Below, one piece after another: positions 11,116-23,616 of a stretch of 64,000 nucleotides of DNA. The notes below the pieces were generated by a model. That model was not told where the DNA came from and ran no database searches. It saw only the letters and a list, made by a program, of their open reading frames with translations. The translations under genes were made by a program, and so were the position numbers. Source of the stretch: Circinella minor (lineage: Eukaryota > Mucoromycota > Mucoromycetes > Mucorales > Lichtheimiaceae); NCBI GenBank assembly GCA_016758965.1, contig JAEPRB010000070.1, positions 102,938 to 166,937 on the forward strand. The letters are read 5' to 3'. Positions within the stretch are counted from its first letter, which is position 1; each line of letters begins with the position of its first letter.

Positions 11116-14100
11116 TTAACGACGACGACGCTGATTATTGTTGTGATTATGATTATGATTATTAGTGGTGGTGATGGTAGTCGGGTTATTATTGACTGGT
11201 GGCATTCCAGGCCATGGAGGAAGCATTTGGTTAGGTGATAACAAATAAACATTCATCATTGATGGATGCTGTGATTGTTGTTGTTGAGGTAATGGTTGCC
11301 CTTGAAACTGCTGTTGTTGTGGCATAGGTGCAGGAATAAACATGGGTTGTTGTTGATTATCAGTAGCAGCAGTAGTTATTCCATAACCTCCTGTACCGTT
11401 AGGTGACCCAGGAACAAATGGACCTCCTTGACCATTATAAGGAACTTGATATACAAGCACTGGAAAATTTTGTCGACCAGCCATTGTCATGGGAGGCATA
11501 AATTGTGGACTGATTTTACCATCAAACGAAGAAACTGTATAAGGAACTGGTTGATGTTGAACATCACCGTTGCTATTACCCAATGGTCCCACTAATGATG
11601 GATGCGTTTGATTCACTATGTATTCATCACTGTTATTTCCCGACAAGTTATTATCGAGAACGGGTGAAGATGTTGACTGGGTATCATTAAATGATGGTGC
11701 TTCGACCACACTTGACTATAACAACCACAAAAGAATATTAACAGAATATAACCAGAATGTTATTATTATTATTATTCTTTCAATATAAATTAAAAACCAT
11801 TATTTTACTTACTGGTCTTATATCATCAGACACTGTACGGAATGTAAGGTCAGTCGGCTTTAATTCAGCAAGTCGTTCAATAGCATCAGGGAATATGCAC
11901 TCCTTTGACTTCTGTAAATAATCATGACGTTCAGCACGAGTCCAATGATCAAACACAGCCATTGCTGAATATGTTCTTACACGGCCAGCACACGATTCTT
12001 CAGTTTCTGGTGTTGATACAGTGTCTGTGATGTTTTGTGAAATAAAAGATCCAGTTTCACTTGCTTCAATCATTTCTGGTAAAAGATCTTCAATTTGTTC
12101 TTCTTCTCTTGGAAGATAAGAAACATCGATAACTTCCTCGACAAATTGTTGTTGTACCTGCTGTTCCTCCTTTTTCTCTTCTTTATCTTCTTTTGTTTCT
12201 TCGTAGCCATCATCATCTTTTGTTGATAAACCATAGGTTGAATCAGTAGAAGTAGTTAAGTCATTTTCCTCGGTAACAACGATCTTTTTAGATACGCCAG
12301 ATTCTTCATCTTCCTTATGTTGTACCGATAATGGTTCACTTTCATTCTCCTTATCATCAATGCACTCATCATCATCACTATTCTGCTTTTCCTTACCTTT
12401 TCCAGATAATTCATCCAGTTTTTCTTCAGTCAGTATTGTATCATTTTCGTCTTGTTTTCGTTCTTTTTTTTCATCATCATTCTTATCTTTCCCCAATAAA
12501 TTTTGTCCTTCTTTTCCTGGTGCATTTTTCTCTTCATCAGCCTTTTTATCTTTTTTATTCTTGTTACCATTCTTCTTTTTCTTCGTGGTTATTTTACTGT
12601 TATCTCCGCCATTATTATCCAAAGATACCTTCTGATCCGTCATTAATGTCTTACCGCTGTTACTTGTTGTTGATTGGCCTTCACCTAAAGATGGCCATGA
12701 CTCAAGATTGAGCGGATGTTCTTTGGAAGACGATGTAAGTTGCTCCTTCTCCTTATGACGAGAATAGTTATCCCGTCTTCCATCATCACGATATTGATGT
12801 CTATGATCACCATTGCGATTATTGTATTTATCATCACTGTTTCGATTGTTATTGTTATAACCACGTCTGTTGTTATTATTGTCATAATTATCTCGTTGCG
12901 GACGATGAAGACGTAATGGCTCACGATCCTTGGGTCTCATATTATTCAACCGTGATGGATCAATATTTCTTTCAGCAGCAAATCGGTCAATAGCAGCATT
13001 CATACGAATCTCAGTACTTGTTTGAAGTCGAGTGGCATAATTATTCCATGATGTTGCTGCATCATTGGTATTATCGCCTTCAGTTGATGACTTGTTACTT
13101 TGAACTCCTTTGACATAATCTTCCCATCGTTGATTATCTTCTTCATCTTCAAGTTGGTGAGGGTTATCAGGAGACTGTGTCCATGCTGTTGAAGCTTTAC
13201 CGTCATCTTTTGGAGAAGCTGCATCAGATTTTGTGGGTGAATCCTTTTGTTTCGGTGTTGCTATATCTAATATTATGATAGAAAAACGTTAACATGTGAA
13301 ACTTAATTTTGTATATGTGTGCACATGTATATATGTATGAAATATAAAGCCCTTTGAGCGCTCACCTTTCTCCTTAGCCTCCTTAGTTGCAGGTTCCTTA
13401 ACAGAAGGTTCATCCTTTGTTTCTGGTTTTTGGTTTACATCACTGTTCTTGATGGAGGTACTTGTAGAGTCGGTTGAAGCTACCGATGATTTACTTTCAT
13501 TCTCTGGTTTAGTTGCAGTTTTACTATCTTCCAGTGATGAGGAAGCTACAGGAGTCTTCGATGTTTCCGTTGTAGATTTGTTTCCATTGTTATTTTCATC
13601 AGATTTGACAGCTGTTGGTTTGGATTTACTTTCACATAAAGCAGCAAGAGCTTCGGCTTTCTTACGCGCACGTTCACGACTTGCTTCCAATTCAGCTTCT
13701 TCTTCTGCACGACGTTTCTTTGCACGTTCAGCAGTAGTAAGCATCACTTCACGCTGTGCAGCAGTATAACGATGACCAGGAGATGATGATAATGTTTCTT
13801 CTCGTTGTTGACCTTGTCCTTGCTGTTCACTGACAACAGGTAATGTTACAGGTGATGTTGTTGCTGATTGGATAGTCTCACTTACAGATGATGTTTCATC
13901 GCGTGATGCTGATCGATCTGAACGTTGTGATAATTCAGACATACGTCGAGGACGTTGTAAAAGTGAAGTTGGTTGAAAATTGGATGTACGATCATGACTG
14001 GGTCGTCGATTGCCATAACGATTTCCTCCTCTACCCCTACCTCTTCCACCACTTTCACTGCCATAACTATCTCGACGATTTCTACCACCCCATGCTGTAC

Positions 14101-15833
14101 TATTACTATCATTATTGATTCGATCAATGGATCCACGTCGTTCTTGGTTATTTCTTGAGTGTCCATCATTCCAATCATTGTGATGATGTTGATTTCCCCA
14201 CGAGTTATTATTATCTCGACGTGAATAACCACCATTGTTCTTATTATTATAGTAGCCAGAGGAGGATGATTGTGATGGTGAAGAATGATAATTCTGTTGG
14301 TGTTGTTGCGATGGAGAAGACCGATTATTGTTGTTATGATAGGATGAATTATGTGTAGAAGGAGACGAAGGATGAGGACGAGAATGATCACTAACAGGAT
14401 GAATTTGTGGAGGATAACTTCGATCATAATCCTCTGTAAAACGATCAGATGGTAACACGGTTTCATTCTCGACTGGAGTAGGTGGATCATCGTTTTCTAA
14501 GTCTTGGCGAACAATCTATTAATATGAAAAAGGAGAAAAGGCATTAAACTTTCTCTCTCCTTCATTTTCCTTCTCTTCTAATCTCTTTGAAGATAAATAT
14601 AACAAACCTCGTCCCAATCCAAATGTTCTGTTTCATTAAGAATTGTTTTTTCAGCCCTACTTTCAGGTTTCTTTTCAGTCTGTATATATATATATATATA
14701 TATAATCAAATTAGTTATCATCTAGACCTTTGTATAAATATTAAAGAAAAAAAACCTCTACTCAAATAATAAAATTCCAAATAGACGTACTTTGCTTTTA
14801 TCAACATTTGTTGTTGCTGTGCTGCTGGTATCTGTATTACCTATAATAATAAAGACAAGTTACTATCATAATAATAAATTAAGAAATATGGACTTCCCGT
14901 TTCATTTTAATATATTTTTTGCATAAAAATTTAAACACTTGACCTACTTTCTTGAGTGGGTGCAGTATTAGTTTCTGCAGCTGTGGGAAATTCGCCCGAT
15001 AATGCTGGTGTTGAACTGGTGGATACAGTAGCCCAAGCACGTGAGGCAGCAGCAGATGGATGAGGTGAATTGTTTGGAGACGACGACGATACTGGTACTG
15101 GTGACGATACCTTTGGAACGGGTGATGATGATTGTAATTCAGAGTTATTATTATCACTTGTTGTTGGCCATTCTGTTGTATCTACCTGACTATTTGTAGT
15201 AGTATCGTCCCATTTTGGTGAAGAAGAAAGTTGGGATATAGATGGTGATGATCCCCATCCTTTTATTTCACTCGTGGCTCCAGTAGAATTTAACCCTATT
15301 CCTATTGTATTTGAATTTGTATTTGTTGTTGTAGACGAAGACGAAGTAGTATTACTGCCTTGACCATTACCGCTTGTTGGCCAATCACTGGCATGTTCAC
15401 GACGTAAACTTGGAAGGTTGATTGGACGTGGTGCAGACACTTTACTTGTTAAAACACGGGAACGATTATGTCCACCTCGCCCTATATATAAAAAAGTTTT
15501 TTTTTCTAATGTTAATCAAATCTTTTTATTCCCTGATGTCAATAATACACACACGCACAGAACTCCTTTTATATATTTCTTTCTCTCTTCGATCCTTCAA
15601 TCAAAATAAATTAAAAAAGATTAATTGTAATAGGTAGGAAAGAGATATAGGTTGAGTTGACGATGATAATAACAGCAACAACAACAAAGGAGAATAATAA
15701 TAAAAAAACCAAGGGACATGGAATATAAATTAAATTTACCATTAGGTGAATGATTATTAGGGCCTGGTGACATTGATCCGGGAAACTTTTTGTTCAAAGA
15801 TTGAAAACGTCCAGGTGGAGTCTCTCCTGACAT
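11116..15833 (-). CDS. BAT2_N/PRRC2-like low-complexity protein
   Basis: Seven exons, in transcript order: 15833-15740, 15481-14948, 14840-14791, 14679-14608, 14515-13366, 13266-11813, 11715-11116; 1317 residues. The N-terminus carries RFQSLNKKF and, across the first junction, RPINLPSLRREH followed by a Trp. This matches the pattern of the BAT2 N-terminal domain of PRRC2 proteins (a SLN segment, then NLPSLK and a Trp). The rest is mostly disordered: Ser/Asn-rich stretches, an RGG-type segment (RGRGRGGNRYGNRR), a charged putative coiled coil of about 50 residues rich in E, R and A, an Arg/Asn/Tyr-rich segment, a long acidic Lys/Glu region, and a Gln/Pro-rich end finishing in RRRR. PRRC2 proteins associate with translation initiation and stress granules; an RNA-related cytoplasmic role is inferred. 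Domain identity rests on a short motif, so function is tentative. Confidence 0.7.
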
Positions 15834-16419
15834 TAGTTACTTTTTTTTAAAAGTTTTGAGTTTTGGTTGTATGAAGCTTGTTTATAAAAGAAAAAAGTAA
15901 TAATAACCTTTTTATTTTATTTTTTTACTTTGACACAAATACAAAAAGAAAATATGAATAAAAAGAAAAAGTTCAGAGATATATTAAGATTTTTGGGAAC
16001 TGCATGACTCTTTTAATTTTTTAATCAGCAGTCCACAACGTTTTATTTTATTAAGGTTTAGAATAATTATCTTTTTTTTTTTTTTTTTTTTTTTTTGTCA
16101 CCTTCTTTATTTTGTGAAAAAAAAAAACTGTATCATACGAGTATTCGAAAAAAAAAGTCTTATTTATATAAGTAATAAACAGGTCAGCTATTCTTTTCAT
16201 TTAAAACATTTGCTTTATCTTTACGTAATTAGATATCTTTTTATAGTGATCTTAATGGAAGTTTTATATAAAACAGGTATAATACAACTGTATTTGAAAA
16301 TTAGTGATAATAGTAATGGAAGGATTTATAATTCGATAATAAGAATAATGATCGATAATGTTAGATATACATATACATATACAAATACACACAAACTCAA
16401 ACTCAAACACAAATGGTTG
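15834..16419. other. intergenic region with poly-T tract
   Basis: This lies between the 5' end of the PRRC2-like gene and the 3' end of the F-box gene. It holds a 25-base T run (16072-16096). The plus-strand frame 16114-16434 is AT-driven, has no recognisable features, and is not called. Confidence 0.6.
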
Positions 16420-18545
16420 TTAGGAAATAGTTAGCTTTTTGAAGTCATCCATAACTTCTTGTATCATCTTCAATTGTTTCTTTTCTTGTTCTTCCCATTC
16501 ATAGTTTGTTATTCTTTCATATTTTGTCCTATGAACAGAGGGTCGAATAAAAGTCCATTCTATTGCATTTTTATCCAATCGTCGAAGCATCAATTCAATA
16601 GCCCAATCCAGGTTCAACCTTCGTTCCGACTTGTTATATTCAATCACAAATTTCTCCAATCGTTCTTTTTTCTTTTTTGTTATTTTATCTCTTTCCTCTT
16701 CCTCTTGTCGTTGTTGTTGAATCTTTTCATTGCCGTCATTGTCATCTTTTTCCAAATTAGTAAGAAGCATATCCAGTCCCGCCAGCGAAACATTGCAACA
16801 TGCAACAATCTCCAATATACGTAGTGAAGGTACCATTTGTTTGTCCCCCAACATACCAAAGACGTGATCTGCTAATCCATTCGTAGTATTTAACCTGACT
16901 TCCACCAAAGATACGTTATACGTAAAAAAATCAGATAATCCAGTCGAATTGAGATTGCGACAAGATTTCAATCGTAAGGTTTCCAAATATACATTGTACT
17001 TTTTCAATGCTCGCATGACCTGACTGTTAACTGCATTGACACCTGTAAAGTCTGCATAACAGAGAGCAGGTGTATGGCGTAAAAACGTGCATAGACTGGA
17101 TGATATGCGGCGATGTTGTGGTTGACCTTGAGTATCCGAAAGATAAAGCATGTTGAGAGACGGGAATGAATAACGCCCCAAGTTGTTTTCGATCATCAAG
17201 GGTCCCAGAAACCAATAGCCTGTAATGTCTAAGCATTCTAGTGTGTTGCTGTAATTTTTGATTAAATTACTACTATAGCTGTTGTCATTATTAGATAATG
17301 CCTTTGCGTATTCATACCATCGGTTTAACTGATCATCAATAACAAGTTCTCGAAGTTGTGCTGCTGCTGATGATTTAATGAAAGTATTATTATAGTTTAT
17401 ATTGTCTTTTTCTTCTAATGATGGCAAAGTCGTTGATTTAGCAATAACAGTAGGCACGATATTCATATTAGTGACGATAGTGTTGTCAAGAACAAGAGGC
17501 CCTCGTATGCGTGAATCGTTCATGGAGGAAATAATATTGAGGCAGTCGAGATTTGGACAAAATTGTGTGATGGCTGTAAAAATAGGTTCAGGGTTTTCAT
17601 CCTTGTCTGGTCGCAAACTAAAACGACGTAATTTGGGTAACCACCGTAATAATGACTCCAACTGATATCCTTTCCATGATCGATTACGTAGATTAATAGC
17701 CAGGTCCATAAGATGTTGATGAGGTGTATCCAGACATTTATAGCCATTGTCCCAAATATCTTGATCAAGTGTTGTCGAATAGATCAAGGTAACAAGTTTG
17801 GGACATTGTCTTAATAATGAATCTGGAAGTAATGATGTTATTTGTTGTTGTGATAACGAACTAGTATCAGCAGATCCTAATATTTTAAATTTAAGATCCA
17901 AGGTTGTTAATGTGTTACTAACAGTACCCAGAAAAGTTTCTAACGACGCGTTCAATCGCGTGGTTCGGATTTTCACTATGTACATTGTGATGATTAGTGT
18001 CAAAACTTTATGCACAAAATACTACACGTGTTTATTAAGATATTTGAAGGAATAAAAAAAGGCGCATATGTTTTTTTTTCTTCAAGTTCTTTTTTTTTTT
18101 TTTTACCTTGTTCGATTTCATTCCAATTATGTTTCATAATAAAATCAAATATTTCATATACATTTTCATCCACGACTTTACGAATCTTGATATCACGAAC
18201 AAATGTATTCTTAATATATTGGCGCTGACAATAGGTATCCAAGTAATCAAGGTTATGTGTCATACGGTTATTGTTGTTTTGATTGTCATCAAAAGTAACA
18301 GAACGCCAAAGATTCGGTCGACGTAATGCTAATTCATGCCAGTTTCTATTGACATTACTAGCAAGTACACATTCTCGCAATGAGAGTTGGTCCATAATCT
18401 TACAATGAAGTTCTACTGGTAATGAGTCAAAGTTTTCAATTACTTTTTTTATGTCGTTGTCATCAGTATCCTTGTTGGTCGTTTTAAGAAATAAACGATT
18501 AGCAATCCTTTCAAGTCGAACTCTAGGATCTATCATGACTTGCAT
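16420..18545 (-). CDS. F-box / leucine-rich-repeat-like protein
   Basis: Two exons, 18545-18107 and 18005-16420; 674 residues. An F-box lies near residues 38-84 (FDSLPVELHCKIMDQLS..., ending PNLWRSVTF), the segment that binds Skp1 in SCF ubiquitin ligases. The remainder is a long region of irregular leucine-rich repeats (LECLDITGYWF, LETLRLKSCRNLNSTGL, LRILEIVACCNVSLAGL), the usual substrate-binding part in FBXL proteins. It ends in a charged putative coiled coil and a basic tail. The intron donor is followed by a long A run (T run on the plus strand); the acceptor at 18006-18007 is the only nearby one that avoids a stop. The substrate is unknown. Mucoromycete genomes contain many such F-box/LRR genes. 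Confidence 0.8.
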
Positions 18546-18623
18546 CTCGAAACTATTGGGATTATTATGTTTGTTTGCTTATTATTACTTATTTTTTTAT
18601 TATTATAAAAAGTGATAATAAAA

Positions 18624-18626
<3 letters not shown>

Positions 18627-18654
<28 letters not shown>
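18627..18654. repeat. poly-A homopolymer (28 nt)
   Basis: An uninterrupted run of A just upstream of the F-box gene start. It could be a slippage-prone tract or the relic tail of a retrocopy; nothing adjacent looks like a retroelement. Confidence 0.8.
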
Positions 18655-18999
18655 GAAAAAAAACCTTGTCTCTTCTTCTTTGCGCAGACAATCTCCTCTT
18701 TATAAGTTTTATGCAGAAATGATTTTTGCTACGCCGCGGTCTAATAAAAAATGTTCTTCAAATAGATTGTGTAACATGCGATTCTTGTGCCTTTCATTCT
18801 TTCTCTCGCTCATCATTATTTAACTAAGTCTTCTTTTTTTATTTTTTGCGAAATAATAAACCAGGTAATAGAGTGATCAAGAAAGGTTTAAATCTAACTA
18901 ATAAGAAAGTACGCTTGTATCAATAAGTACTTTATATAGATCGTCAATAGAGATCCCTGATATTCAGTCCCTGATTTCTGCAATACAGGGCTAGATCTG

Positions 19000-19013
19000 G
19001 TTGCCATGGCAAC
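19000..19013. promoter_or_regulatory. RFX-type X-box palindrome
   Basis: GTTGCCATGGCAAC is a perfect inverted repeat matching the RFX consensus GTNRCCNNRGYAAC. In fungi, RFX proteins such as yeast Crt1 bind this element to control DNA-damage and morphogenesis genes. It lies 455 bp upstream of the F-box gene start, with no gene on the other side for over 2 kb. Confidence 0.6.
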
Positions 19014-19993
19014 AGCGCGTAGTATTTCATTTCTATTTTTGATTTTTAATTTTATGGTCGCTCTATTGTTTGTTTAGCACATTAAGTTGGTATATATTTC
19101 ATTATAATAGATTTTTTTTATGTTTATTTACAATTTATATATAAAAAAAAAGCTTCATGATCTTTGTACTGTACAGTAACTCAGTGGTTGTATGAAGGAA
19201 GGCTTGCAACAAAATATTAAATTTTTTAATTCGACCCTTTATTTTTATTAGTTTACCGCGCGACCAGATATTGAGTGGAAAATAAATAGTACTCATTTCT
19301 GTAGACGTTTGTTCTGTATTCAGAGCAGCACCGAATCTTTATTTTATACTGTGAGCACATATGTATTACAACATGTACTATTACACCATCCGCTGTTAAT
19401 TTAGTAGTCGTCATTTATGACGTTGCTGCGGGTGTCGACACTGTTATATGTTTATTAGTGTGATGAAAAAAGTAAGCATTACTTTGGTCTTACAGAAAGA
19501 TCCGTCTTATCTTTATCGTTACTGTATTGATGAACGTTTTGTCTATCTGTTGTAAAGTGAATAAGGTAGCGACAAATAAACCGTAAAGGAAAGAAAATAA
19601 GTAATGATTGATTAGATACACACACTTGAATTGAAAAGAAGAAGAAAAAAGACTAAGTATTGACTAGGCCTATAGCTTACAGTAATATTATTATTATTGT
19701 TATTATTGGTATGGAATACAGCATACTTTTATTTGCTACCCAACATACTTTTCTTATAGAGTGTATTTTGGTATATATTAATATTTATTTCTTAGTTTTC
19801 TCTCCCTTTTTCTCTAGCAGCTTGATTATGGTGTTTTTTTTTTGTTCTTAGTCTTCAATTTCATAAATATGATGTAAGTTTATTAATTGATTTCAAATCA
19901 TTGCTTTAACGAAGAAAAAAAGTACATAATGCCTGGTACGTACGTAAATTTTTAGAAAGAAATAAAAAAAAAAACAGTAGAGTCCTTAATACA

Positions 19994-20388
19994 TACTGGA
20001 TTTTTAGACTGCTTTTGCGCATTATAATTATTTTTTTTGCGCACTTAGAATTTTTCTTTTGCGTACTCCCATTAAATTTTTTGCGCACCCTAATTTTATT
20101 TTTGCGCATATAAAATTATTTCGAAAATGGATAATGATAATGTTCTTAAATATATTTGATAACGGCATTGAATATTAAGATTATTAAGAAATAATGATGC
20201 ATTACAATATATTTTCTGAAATAGGTGAACATTGTAAGAAGCTTATTTGTAAAAAAAAAAAAAAAAAAGTCAATGTGCAAAAATAAAATTAGGGTGTGCA
20301 AAAAATTTAATGGGAGTACGCAAAAGAAAAATTCTAAGTGCGCAAAAAAAATAATTATAATGCGCAAAAGCAGTCTAAAAATCCAGTA
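19994..20388. mobile_element. MITE-like element with 116-bp inverted repeats and 22-bp-periodic motifs
   Basis: The arms 19994-20109 and 20273-20388 are inverted copies differing at two positions by eye, around a 163-bp AT-rich centre. Each arm carries five TTTTGCGCA-type motifs; in the left arm GCGC/GCGT starts at 20017, 20039, 20061, 20083 and 20104, so the spacing is 22, 22, 22 and 21 bp. The outer ends read TA-CTGGATTTTTAGACTG, so a TA target duplication (Tc1/mariner type) is possible. No transposase frame is present. A nonautonomous transposon with subterminal transposase-binding repeats is the simplest reading. A transcript would fold into a long hairpin. Confidence 0.6.
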
Positions 20389-21172
20389 CAAATGCTAATA
20401 ACCCTTTTTAATATAAGAATTTCCTAGTACTCTCGTTATCATAGGTATCTGACTTTATTATCCCTTGTGAAACAAACAAAAGTAGAAAAATTCTGATTAT
20501 ATGCGGGCTGTACGTATTACTTAGTATTTTTGCTGCAAATCATTTCACCGGCGTAATTATTTTTTACATGGATACGTTATAATCAAGCATATACCATTTA
20601 AACATGTGGAATAAAAAAAAGAGCCGGTATTGATTAAATGCTTATTCTCTATAGAAAACAGAAAAAGTCATCTTTTCTCTTCAAGTTACGTATTGCTGGT
20701 AGCACAGTAAATGGGTCTTTAATGTAATGTTGCCCCTTGTTGTTCTTTTTTCTTGTTGGCTTTCCTTCTTCTCTGGAACTTAGTTACTGGAAACTATGTT
20801 GAAATAATAACCCACAACATGTTAAAATTACATTTTACTTAGATAACTAATATTATAAGGGATTTTACGTATTATCAAGCGGACAAATAGTTTTTCATTA
20901 TATAGCACTCCCATGATCATTATCCCCATGTAACTGAAAAATGATTGACAAGCAATTATAATTACATTTTTTTTAAAGATGGTCCAGAATACAGACACTG
21001 TACAAATTAAAATTACTCTCAATTAAATAACCCTTATCATTTATCTTTACATATTGCGTACGTAAGATGTGGAAAGTAACCAAGAATTAAAAATTTATAG
21101 TTCATAAAAAAGAAAAAGAAAGCAATTTATATATACATGTATGTTTGCTTATAAGTACACTATCTACATTTT
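20389..21172. other. intergenic region
   Basis: AT-rich sequence downstream of RCF2 with no recognised gene or repeat. Confidence 0.6.
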
Positions 21173-22033
21173 TTACGCGCCTTCATTAGGCGAAGCAGGT
21201 TGTGGCATTCTGATTGCTCTCTTCTCTTGATGAGGTAAGTTCAAGACTGCACGTAACTCTTCATCTGGCTCATCCTCCCTGTCATTTCTATCTTCGTCTC
21301 CTGAGTAAACATTAATGGCAGCGGAGGCCAATAAGACAGCAATGGTAGCTGCTTGAGCATACATTCTTGCTTGTACCAATTTTTGTTGTGTTGTTAAATA
21401 TCGATTTGAAAAGGTATACCCCAACGAACCGACCATCGATAAAGCCCATGAACCACCTAATGTGTGTTGACAATGTTCTTATTAGTTAACGTTTTATAAT
21501 ATTGAAAACTGTGTCGCTTCTCTTCTAATACTGAAAAGTTCAATATTACGTATTAAGAAATTAAAATATTCTATTTACCAATAATTTGCCATCGATTTTT
21601 ATTTAAGGAGCGTAATATTTTTTGTTTTGTATCCAAAGCATCTCCAGATGGAGCATGTGATTCAAGGTCACGAATGATATCATCATCAATGTATCCCAAT
21701 TTTTTGTTTGCGTACTGTGTAGCAGTTTTATCGGCTGCAAACAAATATCCTGCGGCACCAGCTATTATTGCACAGTAATAAATTGACTTATTGTTACTTT
21801 TATCAAATCCTATATACTTTACATTATATATATGTATTACCTGATCCAGGGAGAATTGCTTGTGCTGGCAATTTTAAAGCTCGAAAATGAGGGGATCGAC
21901 GGTATGTCATCAGAGCAGCGACAGCACCAATACCAACACCAATAGCGGCACCTTTAAGACCACTTATTCTAGCAAGGTGCTCACTTTCGTTTTGTTGCTC
22001 TTTAGAGAGACGTGATCTTCCCTTCTTAGTCAT
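21173..22033 (-). CDS. RCF2: respiratory supercomplex factor 2 (Rcf2-like, HIG1 domain)
   Basis: Three exons: 22033-21841, 21761-21579, 21456-21173; 219 residues, close to the 224 of yeast Rcf2. The N-terminal half has the first membrane segment (LKGAAIGVGIGAVAALMTY) and a second in AGAAGYLFAADKTA. The C-terminal half is the HIG1 type I domain: NKNRWQIIGGSWALSMVGS, then QKLVQARMYAQAATIAVLLAS, with the signature QARMYAQ. Rcf2 sits in the inner mitochondrial membrane and modulates cytochrome c oxidase and its supercomplexes. The C-terminus is acidic. It starts with a short basic Ser/Gln-rich stretch instead of a classic presequence, as in the yeast protein. Confidence 0.88.
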
Positions 22034-23616
22034 AGATTAAAGAATTATATGTTAGCAAAATAAAAAAAAAAGATGAAAAAAGAAGAGAAAAGAAATAAAG
22101 CCTGGGGTTCTTTGCAATTAATTATTCTCGAGTTCTTTCTTTTTTGTTGTATGAAACCCATGTCCAAAAATTTAATATATATCGCTTGCCAATCATTATC
22201 ATTATAGATCACTAAAAAAAAACTCATAATCTATTATATTAAAAGGGCTTTTTTCTTTATTTTTTAATCATTACGTATTACACCATTATTTTGTTTGAAT
22301 AGACTAAAATAAGAGAAACAAGTAAATCAGTTGTTAAATTTTTATGAAATCATTAGCGTTAAATAAACATCTGTCATAGTAATTTTGTGGCTAGAAAATC
22401 CTTTTAACCATTGTTATTATATAAGTTACTCTGTTTTAATTATCGAAATTCATACAAGAAAATAAAGAATTGATCATTTATATTCTTATGATAATATCAA
22501 AATGGTCTCACTAGTATAAATCATTTGTACTAAAAAAGTCGGGGATGGAAACGCACATAAAGGATCTAGAAGCCCCATCTCCCTATTCAAAGCTATTATC
22601 CCGCAAACAATCCACCACCCCGGCAAAAACTTTATTTTTACATACTATTTTTGCTTCTGACTATGGATCAATATTGAAACAAAATAATTCTAAACCATCA
22701 GCATACACAATTGTGAAAACTGAAGAACAAGGATATCAGACGGATTACAGTATCATAACAAATCTCTTGAGAATGGGGTTTGACTATGTCTATACTTTAT
22801 ATAAAAAATAATTAGCAAGTTCTTAAACAAGTACTGTGGTAAACTACTTACTGTATTCAGTTACTTACTTAACTTACCATGAGATTAATTATTTTTAATT
22901 AATTATTATGACACTGTCTTTTCATAGCTTACAACGTTTATTAAGTGGAGGATGACTGTACACTTAGAGTGAAAAAATTATTGTTGGAGCACTGAATACT
23001 ATTTAGTCAAAAATAGGTTTCTTAATAACTATGAGAAAAAGTAAGATCATAAATACATGGTGTTTAAAACTTGACACTTTTCCCAATGAAAAACTTACAT
23101 CTTTTTTATGCATGCATCGATTTCCAGTACTTGTATATCGATTTAATGCAAGTTTACTTTTGAAAACAAATTAATTAAAAGACCGTGTAAAAAAAAAAGT
23201 CTCATGACACAGGGCCCGAACTCAGAGAAGTTTGCATTTGCATAAGGTATACCATATATGGTCATAAATAAAAAAAACACTACATCATTATTACTGAAAA
23301 TGGGGTAAGTCTATTTTAATATATAAGTCATTATAATATGACATATTATGTTTCAAACTTTTTTTTTTATGATAAATCGAGAAAGATAAGTTAGGAAGAA
23401 AAAAGTTGTGTTTAGATGCAAGTTAAAAAAAAATTGTACATATAGGGAGGAAAAAAATGAAGAAATCTGTTTAACAATATGAAAAAAAAAATATGCGTTG
23501 AAATATAAATAAAACTGGGAGCAGGAGGGTGAGATCAGGGCAATGGAATGAATATATTATATAGATAGAATGAATAAAAGAAATGATTGATATGATATGT
23601 CTAAAAAAAAACTTGC
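22034..23616. other. intergenic region
   Basis: Mostly AT-rich. One plus-strand frame at 22545-22811 is annotated separately. Nothing else is recognised. Confidence 0.5.
22545..22811 (+). CDS. doubtful small hypothetical protein (88 aa)
   Basis: An ATG-initiated frame of 88 codons without introns (starts METHIKDLEAPSPYS). Its residue composition is more protein-like than neighbouring random frames, with mixed polar and hydrophobic residues and no homopolymer bias. I recognise no domain, signal peptide or membrane segment, and there is no clear TATA box. It may be a species-specific gene, a relic or chance. Confidence 0.22.
   Translation: METHIKDLEAPSPYSKLLSRKQSTTPAKTLFLHTIFASDYGSILKQNNSKPSAYTIVKTEEQGYQTDYSIITNLLRMGFDYVYTLYKK

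Larger units (their letters stand above)
18546..19993. other. gene-poor intergenic region
   Basis: No gene is seen. It contains a 28-base A run (18627-18654), a perfect RFX-type X-box (19000-19013) and a short palindrome TACTGTACAGTA near 19167. Confidence 0.6.

Noticed and set aside
13882..14490. 202-codon minus-strand frame rich in Ile, His and Val
   Set aside because: It is the alternate frame of the low-complexity PRRC2-like gene; repeats of AAT/CAT codons keep it open.
16114..16434. 106-codon frame upstream of the F-box gene's 3' end
   Set aside because: Ile/Tyr/Lys-rich translation of AT-rich DNA; overlaps the 3' end of a real gene on the other strand.
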